Source: Fidelibacterota bacterium | GTDB lineage: Bacteria; Pseudomonadota; Alphaproteobacteria; Rhodospirillales; Rhodospirillaceae | Direction: 5' to 3' | Length of the DNA: 5,925 nucleotides | Assembly: GCA_947473445.1 (NCBI GenBank) | Contig: CANJEU010000146.1 | Location: forward strand, 1 to 5,925 | Part shown: piece by piece, positions 1 through 5,410 of the stretch | How the letters are laid out: every line of letters begins with the position of its first letter | Numbering within the stretch: the first letter of the stretch is position 1 | Notes under the pieces: generated by a model | The model's database searches: none | Told to the model about the DNA's origin: nothing | Seen by the model: the letters and a program-made list of their open reading frames with translations, nothing else | Translations under genes and position numbers: made by a program

Positions 1-331
1 CTCCGCTCCCCGCGCCCAGTACATCGACCATCCCAAGCCCAAGTTCGGCGACGATGTCGAGCATGGCGCTGGCTTGGTCGCCGATGCCGCCGCGGCCCTT
101 CAAGGGGTCGGACATGCCCGCGCCGGGAAGGTCCGGCGCGATCACCGACCGTTCGCGACCCATTTCGGACATCACAGCTTCATAAAGGGCGCTCGAGCCT
201 TGCCCCGCGTGCAAGATCAGAAGGGGGCTGCGGGCGCCTTCCGGCCCCGACCGCCGGTAATGGATCTGGCCGTCCTGCCCCCACGCGTAAGCGCGGTGCA
301 CCCGTCCGGCAACGTCTGTCGTGCGGCTCAT
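1..331 (-). CDS. Alpha/beta-fold hydrolase, N-terminal part (runs off the left edge)
   Basis: The first 110 codons of a minus-strand gene are present, open from an ATG at 331-329 to the window edge; the rest lies outside. The translation has the standard front half of the alpha/beta-hydrolase fold: a beta strand ending in LLILHAG (residues 37-43, the HG-type oxyanion-loop region), then VIAPDLPGAGMSDP (63-76, the usual D-x-PG-x-G-x-S-D loop), then a helix leading to the nucleophile-elbow strand VDVLGAGSG (102-110). The elbow G-A-G-S-G puts Gly where most members have catalytic Ser. This resembles a subgroup I recall with GYHTG-like elbows, so the reaction cannot be predicted. There is no signal peptide, so it is probably cytoplasmic. 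An in-frame TTG lies 12 bases upstream of the ATG, and a weak GGGGA precedes the ATG. The gene is divergent from the polyamine operon. Family confidence is good; substrate is unknown. Confidence 0.85.
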   Translation of the reverse strand, partial: MSRTTDVAGRVHRAYAWGQDGQIHYRRSGPEGARSPLLILHAGQGSSALYEAVMSEMGRERSVIAPDLPGAGMSDPLKGRGGIGDQASAMLDIVAELGLGMVDVLGAGSG

Positions 332-431
332 GGCGATCCCCAAATTGAAGGGTCCAGTATGCCCCGGACTGTTCCGAGCGTCATCCAAGCTTTATTGTAC
401 TTTCAGTGACATTCGAGGGGGACTGCCCGAA
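332..431. promoter_or_regulatory. Divergent intergenic region between hydrolase and pot operon
   Basis: This 100-base gap separates two genes transcribed away from each other, so it should hold the operon promoter and possibly the hydrolase promoter. An AT-richer patch at 388-405 includes TATTGT (393-398), which could be a -10 element. CTGTTC (369-374), 18 bases upstream, would be only a poor -35. No convincing operator palindrome was seen. The assignment rests on position more than on motif quality. Confidence 0.35.
415..421 (+). promoter_or_regulatory. Ribosome binding site for potF
   Basis: GAGGGGG lies 10 bases before the ATG at 432. It supports that start over the in-frame ATG at 321, which would add 37 residues ahead of the signal peptide. 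Confidence 0.6.
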
Positions 432-1532
432 ATGACCTATCGACGCTTCTGCGCTGGAATAACTGTGGCGCTCGCACTTGCCGGATGCGGGCCATCGTCC
501 GATAGCGAAAAGACCCTCAATCTCTATATCTGGTCCGACTACGTCGCGCCGGACACCATCGCAAACTTCACTAAGAAGACCGGCATCACCGTCAACATGG
601 ATGTATTCGATTCCTCCGAACTCCTGGAAGCCAAGATGCTCGCGGGCAGTTCCGGTTACGATGTCGTCGTTCCCAACGGCCCCGTCTTGGCGCGTTTCAT
701 CAAGGCGGGCATGGTGCAGCCTCTCGATAAAACGAAACTACCCAACCTCGCCAACCAGGATCCCACTATCGCCGGGCGTGCGGCGGCGTCCGATCCGGGC
801 AACGCCCACGGCGTCGTCTACATGTGGGGCACTTCGGGCATCGGCTATAATGTCGCCAAGGTGAAAGAAGTGCTCGGCGAAGACGCCCCGCTCGATAGCT
901 GGAAGCTGATCCTCGATCCCGCATACGCCTCGAAGCTGGCGGCGTGCGGCATATATGTATTCGATTCTCCAGCCGACGTGTTCGAACTGACGCTTGCCTA
1001 CCTCGGTAAGGAGTCGCACTCGACCAATCCGGCCGACTACGAAGCCGCCGCGGATGTTTGGCGCGGCGCGCGTCCGCATATCGCTAAGTTCCATAACTCC
1101 GAATATATTTCGGCGCTGGCGAACGGCGATATTTGCGTCGCCATGGGCTACTCGGGCGATATCTTCCAGGCCGCCGATCGCGCCAAGGAAGCCGATAAGG
1201 GCGTCGAGATCGGCTACAGCATTCCCAAGGAAGGCGCGGTCATGTGGTTCGATTTTCTCACCGTCCCAAAGGATGCCCCCCATCCAACGGCGGCCCATGC
1301 TTTCATCAACTATATCCTCGAGCCGGAAGTCATGGCGGCGATCACCAACGAGGTGTTCTACGCGAACGGCAACGCCAAGGCCGCGCCGTTCATTTCCAAA
1401 GAGATCCTGGAAGACCCCAACGTCTATCCGCCGCCCGAGATGATGCGGCGCCTGTTCACGGAGATGGCGCCCTCGGCGGAGATCGAATCTTTGCGCACGC
1501 GGCTCTGGAACGGCGTGAAGACCGGCACCTGA
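432..1532 (+). CDS. potF: Polyamine (putrescine-type) ABC transporter substrate-binding lipoprotein
   Basis: This 366-residue protein should capture a polyamine in the periplasm and deliver it to the PotHI channel. It matches E. coli PotF, as I remember it, along its whole length: LYIWSDYVAPDT (31-42), MLAGSSGYDVVVP (69-81), YMWGTSGIGYN (130-140), LANGDICVAMGYSGD (229-243), YSIPKEGA (262-269) and VFYANGNAKAAP (308-319). The N-terminus is basic, then hydrophobic, and ends in the lipobox LAGC with Cys19. The mature protein is therefore probably a lipoprotein, whereas E. coli PotF is soluble. The polyamine-pocket signature WSD-Y (34-37) and Asp243 and Asp274 are kept. Tyr240 stands where PotF has Trp244, Asn82 where it has Ser85, and Trp272 where it has Phe276 (numbering from memory). 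The start at 432 is chosen because it gives a clean signal peptide and a GAGGGGG at suitable spacing. It is the first gene of a four-gene operon, 5 bases before potG. The family is certain; the exact ligand (putrescine, spermidine or another amine) is inferred. Confidence 0.93.
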   Translation: MTYRRFCAGITVALALAGCGPSSDSEKTLNLYIWSDYVAPDTIANFTKKTGITVNMDVFDSSELLEAKMLAGSSGYDVVVPNGPVLARFIKAGMVQPLDKTKLPNLANQDPTIAGRAAASDPGNAHGVVYMWGTSGIGYNVAKVKEVLGEDAPLDSWKLILDPAYASKLAACGIYVFDSPADVFELTLAYLGKESHSTNPADYEAAADVWRGARPHIAKFHNSEYISALANGDICVAMGYSGDIFQAADRAKEADKGVEIGYSIPKEGAVMWFDFLTVPKDAPHPTAAHAFINYILEPEVMAAITNEVFYANGNAKAAPFISKEILEDPNVYPPPEMMRRLFTEMAPSAEIESLRTRLWNGVKTGT

Positions 1533-1537
1533 CCTCG

Positions 1538-2497
1538 ATGGCGCCCATCCTTAGCGTCGAAGGTATCTCCAAACGGTTTGGCGTGACGCTCGCGGTGGAC
1601 AATGTTTCCCTGTCCGTCGGGCCGAACGAGTGCCTTGCGCTTCTCGGTCCGTCAGGATGCGGCAAAACGACGCTCCTCAGGCTCATGGCGGGTTTTGAAA
1701 CGCCCGACGCCGGCGCCATCATGATCGATGGTGTCGATATGACGCGCAAGCCACCCTACGCCCGGCCTGTGAATATGATGTTCCAGTCCTATGCTTTGTT
1801 TCCGCACATGACGGTCGAGGACAACGTCGCCTTCGGCCTCAAGCAAGATGGTCTCCCGGCCGCCGACCGGTTGGCGCGGGTGAAGGAAGCCTTGGCCGCT
1901 GTCGAGATGGAGGCCTTCGCGCCGCGCAAACCCCATCAACTCTCGGGCGGGCAGCGCCAGCGCGTGGCCCTCGCGCGCTGCATCGCCAAGCGGCCGAAAG
2001 CTTTGTTGCTCGACGAACCCATGGCCGCGCTCGACAAGCATTTGCGCGAGCGTACGCAGCTTGAACTGCTGGTCTTGCGACGGCGCCTTGGCATTAGCTT
2101 TGTCGTTGTGACCCACGATCAGGACGAAGCCATGACCATGGCCGACCGTATTGTCGTCATGGAAAGCGGCAAGATCCTGCAGGCCGATACACCGCGCGCG
2201 CTCTACGAGCGTCCCGGGAGCCAGGCGGTTGCACGCTTTTTCGGCGATATTAATTTATGGCCTTCGGGCTTAGCTGTGCGGCCCGAACGTATTGCCCTAT
2301 CGCGCGCGCCGGGCGGCGTCGAAGGCACGGTCACCGATATGATCTATCGCGGAACCACGACCACCTATCTTGTTCAAACCCACGATCTTGTTGTGCGCGT
2401 CCTCAGCGCGCACGCAGGCGATGCGCCGCAATTTCAAAAAGGCGAGAAGGTTTTCCTGAGTTGGCCGGACGATGCCGCGCGGACGCTCTGCCCATGA
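1538..2497 (+). CDS. potG: Polyamine ABC transporter ATP-binding protein, short C-terminus
   Basis: This 319-residue cytoplasmic ATPase should power polyamine uptake through PotHI. All catalytic motifs are intact: Walker A GPSGCGKTT (37-45), Q-loop Gln83 in MMFQSYALFPHMTV, signature LSGGQRQRVALAR (135-147), Walker B ALLLDEP (155-161, Asp159 and Glu160), D-loop region MAALD (162-166) and switch His193 in VVTHDQDEAM. After FFGDINL (234-240) the sequence goes almost directly to VRPERIAL (247-254). About 40-50 residues that normally separate these two points in PotG/PotA (about 377 residues) are missing, so the first part of the TOBE domain is reduced. The rest of TOBE (about 262-309) is present. 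The ATG at 1538 is chosen because MAPILSVEGISKRFG is a normal family N-terminus; the reading frame is open further upstream but would overlap potF. There is no strong Shine-Dalgarno, so translation is probably coupled to potF. The stop overlaps the potH start (ATGA). Confidence 0.93.
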   Translation: MAPILSVEGISKRFGVTLAVDNVSLSVGPNECLALLGPSGCGKTTLLRLMAGFETPDAGAIMIDGVDMTRKPPYARPVNMMFQSYALFPHMTVEDNVAFGLKQDGLPAADRLARVKEALAAVEMEAFAPRKPHQLSGGQRQRVALARCIAKRPKALLLDEPMAALDKHLRERTQLELLVLRRRLGISFVVVTHDQDEAMTMADRIVVMESGKILQADTPRALYERPGSQAVARFFGDINLWPSGLAVRPERIALSRAPGGVEGTVTDMIYRGTTTTYLVQTHDLVVRVLSAHAGDAPQFQKGEKVFLSWPDDAARTLCP

Positions 2498-3336
2498 CCG
2501 GTGCTGGCAAAGGCGCGCTTACGGCTGTGTGGCTCTGGATTGCGCTGGTGCTGCTTCTGCCTTTCGCCATCGTGCTCAAGATCAGCTTCGCAACGTCCCA
2601 GCTCGGCGTGCCGCCGTATGGCCCTCCTGTCAGCTTCAGTGCTTACGCGGCCCTCATTCACGACAATCTTTATCTCAATGCCTATCTCAGCTCGCTCCGC
2701 ACCGCTTTCGTTGCGACCGTAATCGCGCTGCTGCTCGGCTATCCGATGGCCTATGCGATCGCCCGGTGCTCGCAGCGCTGGCGATCCATCCTCCTGCTTC
2801 TTGTGGTCCTTCCGTTCTGGACCTCATTTCTCATCCGCATTTACGCCTGGATCGGGCTTCTGCGTCCCACGGGGCTCGTCAACACGGTGCTCGAAAGTCT
2901 CGGCCTGATCGACGCGCCGCTACGCCTCATCAACACGGACGGCGCCGTGATGCTCGGCATCGTCTACACTTATCTTCCGTTCATGGTGCTGCCGCTTTAT
3001 GCACGGCTCGAAAAGCTCGATCCCGCGCTGCTTGAAGCGGCCGCGGACCTGGGTGCACGGCCGTGGCGCGCCTTCCTCAAGATCACGCTGCCGCTCTCGC
3101 ATCCCGGCATCATTGCCGGCTGCCTTCTCGTTTTCATTCCCGCCGTCGGCGAATTCGTGATCCCCGAACTTCTTGGCGGGCCCGACACGCTCATGATCGG
3201 CAAAGTGCTGTGGAGTGAATTCTTCACCAACCGCAATTGGCCCATGAGCGCGGCGGTTGCCGTGATCCTGCTCGCCCTCCTGATCGTGCCGATCATGTGG
3301 TTTCAAAGCGTTGGACATCGCGAGGCGCGGTCGTGA
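2494..3336 (+). CDS. potH: Polyamine ABC transporter permease (PotH/PotB type)
   Basis: This 280-residue inner-membrane protein is one half of the transport channel. It has about six hydrophobic segments (roughly residues 10-30, 68-90, 98-120, 150-170, 205-226 and 252-271). The cytoplasmic EAA loop LLEAAADLGARP (179-190), followed by KITLPL (196-201), contacts the ATPase. Close PotH resemblance is seen in LPFWTSFLIRIYAWIG (106-121), YLPFMVLPLYARL (160-172), and VFIPAVGEFVIPELLGGPD (213-231). Its length is nearer PotB; the E. coli PotH I recall (about 317 residues) has a longer N-terminus before the first membrane segment. The start ATG overlaps the potG stop as ATGA, which implies translational coupling. 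The reading frame is open upstream, but that stretch is the shadow of potG. PotH versus PotB naming rests on the PotF-type binding protein and on these motifs. Confidence 0.92.
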   Translation: MTGAGKGALTAVWLWIALVLLLPFAIVLKISFATSQLGVPPYGPPVSFSAYAALIHDNLYLNAYLSSLRTAFVATVIALLLGYPMAYAIARCSQRWRSILLLLVVLPFWTSFLIRIYAWIGLLRPTGLVNTVLESLGLIDAPLRLINTDGAVMLGIVYTYLPFMVLPLYARLEKLDPALLEAAADLGARPWRAFLKITLPLSHPGIIAGCLLVFIPAVGEFVIPELLGGPDTLMIGKVLWSEFFTNRNWPMSAAVAVILLALLIVPIMWFQSVGHREARS

Positions 3337-4115
3337 CCGCGCGCGTCATCCTCGGCTTCGGCCTTGCCTTCCTCTATCTGCCCCTGCTCGTCGTGATGGG
3401 TTATTCCTTCAACGCCTCGAGGCTTGTGACGGTGTGGACCGGTTTCTCCACGCAATGGTACTTTGAGCTGTTCGCCGACCGGCAGATCATGCGTGCCGCC
3501 GGCATTAGCTTCATCGTTGCCTTCGTTTCGGCAAGCGTCGCCACCGTCCTCGGCATGGCTGCCGGTTACGCCCTTGCGCGCTTCGGCCCGTTTCGCGGCC
3601 GTGCGATTTTTGCAGGCCTCCTGGCCATGCCGCTTGTCATGCCCGAGGTGATCACCGGCCTTGCCCTGCTCCTGCTGTTCGTCGCCGCGCAAAGCGCCAT
3701 GCCGTGGCTGCCGGGCAGGGGAGTCGGCACACTGATCATTGCGCACGCCAGCCTCACGATGGCTTATGTCGCGGTGATCGTGCAGGCGCGTGTTGCGGGC
3801 ATGGCGCGGGACTATGAAGAAGCCGCCGCCGACCTTGGCGCAAAGCCCGCGGCGGTTTTCCTTTACGTCACGCTGCCGCTGATCGCGCCGGCGCTCGTCG
3901 CGGGATGGTTGTTGGCTTTCGTTTTGTCGCTGGACGATCTCGTGATCGCGAGCTTCACGTCCGGCCCGCAATCGACCACTTTACCGATGGTGGTCTTCTC
4001 CAGCGTACGCCTCGGCGTCAGCCCGAAGATCAATGCCCTCGCGACCATCCTCATCCTCGTGACGTTCGCGATGCTGGTCGTTGCGGGACTGCTATCGCGC
4101 AGACGCTCAAAATGA
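3333..4115 (+). CDS. potI: Polyamine ABC transporter permease (PotI/PotC type)
   Basis: This 260-residue inner-membrane protein is the second channel subunit, partner of PotH. Hydrophobic segments lie at roughly 5-25, 57-82, 92-119, 131-154, 186-206 and 234-254. The EAA loop is YEEAAADLGAKP (161-172) followed by YVTLPL (178-183). The end of the protein matches PotI especially well: LLAFVLSLDDLVIASF (193-208), TTLPMVVFSSVRLGV (215-229) and KINALATILI (232-241). The start is a GTG whose bases overlap the potH stop (GTGA), with GAGG at 3322-3325 seven bases upstream. The product is short at both ends compared with E. coli PotI (about 281 residues) but lacks no core element. It is the last gene of the operon; a terminator-like hairpin begins at its stop codon. 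Confidence 0.92.
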   Translation: MTARVILGFGLAFLYLPLLVVMGYSFNASRLVTVWTGFSTQWYFELFADRQIMRAAGISFIVAFVSASVATVLGMAAGYALARFGPFRGRAIFAGLLAMPLVMPEVITGLALLLLFVAAQSAMPWLPGRGVGTLIIAHASLTMAYVAVIVQARVAGMARDYEEAAADLGAKPAAVFLYVTLPLIAPALVAGWLLAFVLSLDDLVIASFTSGPQSTTLPMVVFSSVRLGVSPKINALATILILVTFAMLVVAGLLSRRRSK

Positions 4116-4143
4116 AAACGCCCCGCTTGGGGCAGGGCGTTTT
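4115..4143. terminator. Probable bidirectional intrinsic terminator
   Basis: AAAACGCCC (4115-4123) is perfectly complementary to GGGCGTTTT (4135-4143), with an 11-base loop between. The stem has a GC-rich core and ends in T runs when read from either strand; on the minus strand CATTTT follows. It starts at the last base of the potI stop, 51 bases past the stop of the convergent gene, so it could end both transcripts. A competing shorter hairpin, GCCCC-gctt-GGGGC (4120-4133), is also possible. Confidence 0.75.
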
Positions 4144-4194
4144 CCTCGAGATTTATTCTTGCTCGTTCTGAATCAATGTTTCTCGTCCGGCCTC

Positions 4195-4476
4195 CTATCG
4201 CTTCCCGTCGATCGAAACTTCTCCGCGTTCGATCTTTACGGTCGCATTTCCTTTCACTTCGACCGAGGTCGTCGCTGCAAGCACCACGCAATCGCCGCAT
4301 ACATCCGCGATCCGCTGGCCCGCGCCGACCTTCTTGGTCTCGCTTCGTCCGTCGCTATGATTGATGGTGATCTCGCGCGCCGTTCGGTCGCGGTTGATAA
4401 GATCGACGGCGTTTGCCGTCGTCGTCGCCATCAATGTTACTGAAATCACTCCCCACACAAGTTGAGCGCGTCGCAC
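4195..4476 (-). CDS. Small exported protein with a CxxC motif, function unknown
   Basis: This is a 93-residue protein of unknown role. Residues 1-23 (MRRAQLVWGVISVTLMATTTANA, read with Met at the GTG) form a classic Sec signal peptide: Arg-Arg, a hydrophobic stretch, then ANA before Val24. The mature ~70 residues start VDLINRD and include ITINHSDGRSETKKVGAGQ (36-54) and DVCGDCVV (58-65), with Cys60 and Cys63 spaced to form a disulfide or bind a metal. The rest is beta-rich (SVEVKGNATVKIERGEVSI). From memory it resembles short alphaproteobacterial periplasmic proteins of unknown function with NRD...KITV...GVC..GCVV layouts. The GTG at 4476-4474 is preferred because GGAG (4486-4483) sits six bases upstream and it gives the full signal peptide. 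The internal ATG would destroy the signal peptide, and the much earlier ATG would bury it. The gene converges on potI and is divergent from the GST gene. Confidence 0.72.
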   Translation of the reverse strand: MRRAQLVWGVISVTLMATTTANAVDLINRDRTAREITINHSDGRSETKKVGAGQRIADVCGDCVVLAATTSVEVKGNATVKIERGEVSIDGKR

Positions 4477-4482
4477 GTCTCG

Positions 4483-4486
4483 CTCC
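4483..4486 (-). promoter_or_regulatory. Ribosome binding site fixing the GTG start of the small exported protein
   Basis: On the minus strand GGAG is followed six bases later by GTG (4476-4474). This supports the GTG over the ATG at 4617 and over the ATG inside the signal peptide. Confidence 0.6.
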
Positions 4487-4581
4487 GTCTCTCTCGCCTC
4501 AGCCCCCAGTTTGCAGTGCAATATTTTCCATGCCCCGTCTATCCGATCAAACGAATTTAAGCACGGGGTATGTTCGATAAA

Positions 4582-4595
4582 ACCGATGGATCGGT
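4582..4595. repeat. Short inverted repeat, possible operator
   Basis: ACCGAT-GG-ATCGGT is a perfect 6-base inverted repeat with a 2-base centre. A further CCGATC occurs at 4543-4548. Its position between divergent genes would suit a dimeric repressor or activator, but no regulator gene is in the window and chance occurrence is possible. Confidence 0.35.
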
Positions 4596-4683
4596 AGGGC
4601 CCCATCCCCTGGCCCACCGCGAGAATTTTGTTCTAACCCACTGAAAAATATCTAGTTTATGATTGAATATTGTCGCTTGGCCT

Positions 4684-4689
4684 AAGGAG
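4684..4689 (+). promoter_or_regulatory. Ribosome binding site for the GST gene
   Basis: AAGGAG, a near-perfect Shine-Dalgarno, lies six bases before the ATG at 4696. It fixes that start against an in-frame TTG at 4663. Confidence 0.85.
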
Positions 4690-4695
4690 ACACGC

Positions 4696-5397
4696 ATGAC
4701 GATCGTTTTGCACGAACTGGCCCTGGAGCGTGGAATTCTCTCCTCTCCCTTCTGCTGGATGGTGCGTTTCGCGCTTGCCCATAAGGGGCTCGATTACCAG
4801 TCCGCGCCCACCAGCTTTACCGGGATTCCCGCCATCTGCGGCGGCGGGCAAAAAATGGTTCCGGTGATCGAGGATGGGGGCCGCGTGGTCGCCGACAGCT
4901 GGGTCATCGCCGAGCACCTCGAAGCGGCGCACGCCGATCGTCCGTCGCTGTTCGGCGGCGCGCTCGGCCGCAACTACGCCCGCTTCGTCTTCGCGACGTT
5001 CACAACCCATATCCTGCGCGAGGCGGTCATAACCGTGACCGGCGAGGTCTATAAAAAGGTCCAGCCCGAAGACCGCGACTACTATCGCGACAGCCGCGCT
5101 CAGCGTTTCGGCATGCCCATCGAGGAGTTCACCGCAGCCCCCGTGGCCGAGCGCATCGCCGTGCTGCGGGCCACGCTCGATCCGCTGCGCACCGTGTTGA
5201 AGGATCAGCCGTTCCTCTCGGGCGCGGCGCCCCTCTATGCGGACTATGTCGCCGCGGGATTCCTGCTGTGGTGGCGCGCGGCCTCGCCCGAACGCGTGCT
5301 GGAGAAGGACGATGTCTTGATCCCCTGGTTCGAACGCATGCTCGCTTTGTATCCGCGCATCGCCAAGGACAGCACGCGCACGTGGGACGGCCCGTAG
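4696..5397 (+). CDS. Glutathione S-transferase family protein, LigE-like
   Basis: This 233-residue cytosolic protein is predicted to bind glutathione and conjugate or reduce small electrophiles. The N-terminal thioredoxin-fold half (about 3-80) has SPFCW (17-21), the equivalent of SPYVW in LigE, then FTGI (41-44), the cis-proline segment MVPVIED (54-60) and ADSWVIAEHL (66-75), whose Asp-Ser should hold the gamma-glutamyl end of glutathione. Other LigE-like traits are the opening LHELALERG (5-13), FALAHKGLDY (25-34), PEDRDYYRDSR (124-134) and the C-terminal FLSGAAPLYADYVAAGFLLW (173-192) helical segment. Bacterial LigE is a beta-aryl ether cleaving enzyme, but many relatives have unknown substrates, so lignin-ether activity is not claimed. 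LigE itself, as I remember it, is about 280 residues; this protein is shorter at the C-terminus. A Nudix gene starts 13 bases downstream, probably in the same transcript. The start is fixed by AAGGAG. Confidence 0.88.
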   Translation: MTIVLHELALERGILSSPFCWMVRFALAHKGLDYQSAPTSFTGIPAICGGGQKMVPVIEDGGRVVADSWVIAEHLEAAHADRPSLFGGALGRNYARFVFATFTTHILREAVITVTGEVYKKVQPEDRDYYRDSRAQRFGMPIEEFTAAPVAERIAVLRATLDPLRTVLKDQPFLSGAAPLYADYVAAGFLLWWRAASPERVLEKDDVLIPWFERMLALYPRIAKDSTRTWDGP

Positions 5398-5410
5398 GGT
5401 AGCGCTAGGT

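Larger units (their letters stand above)
4477..4695. promoter_or_regulatory. Divergent intergenic region with candidate promoters and inverted repeats
   Basis: This 219-base region is richer in A and T than the flanking genes and lies between two outward-facing genes, so it should hold both promoters. Toward the GST gene, TATGAT (4658-4663) is a plausible -10 without a good -35. Toward the exported-protein gene, minus-strand TTGATC (4550-4545) could be a -35, with AAATAT (4526-4521) a weak -10. Inverted repeats inside are CCCCGT/ACGGGG (4533-4538 and 4563-4568), ACCGAT-GG-ATCGGT (4582-4595) and GGGCC/GGCCC (4597-4601 and 4611-4615). No coding potential was accepted here. Confidence 0.4.

Noticed and set aside
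74..409. Plus-strand open frame of 111 codons at the left edge
   Set aside because: It lies opposite the hydrolase gene, has no recognisable motifs and no Shine-Dalgarno. The opposite strand encodes a clear alpha/beta-hydrolase fold.
321..431. Longer potF starting at the ATG at 321
   Set aside because: It would put 37 unrelated residues before a well-formed lipoprotein signal peptide and overlap the divergent hydrolase start.
738..1298. Minus-strand open frame of 186 codons inside potF
   Set aside because: It is antisense to a strongly recognised gene, its translation has no family features, and GC-rich coding DNA commonly leaves such open frames.
3303..3971. Minus-strand open frame of 222 codons inside potI
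   Set aside because: The composition is highly charged and low in hydrophobics, typical of the antisense of a membrane-protein gene. No start signal or family motif was seen.
4081..4443. Plus-strand open frame of 120 codons after potI
   Set aside because: It overlaps the potI end, crosses the terminator hairpin and is antisense to the exported-protein gene, which has a signal peptide and a ribosome site.
4477..4617. Upstream ATG extension of the small exported protein
   Set aside because: It would place 47 residues before the signal peptide and extend through the inverted-repeat region. The GTG with GGAG six bases upstream is better.
4663..4695. In-frame TTG start for the GST
   Set aside because: The added residues would be encoded by the ribosome binding site itself, and the ATG at 4696 has an ideal AAGGAG.
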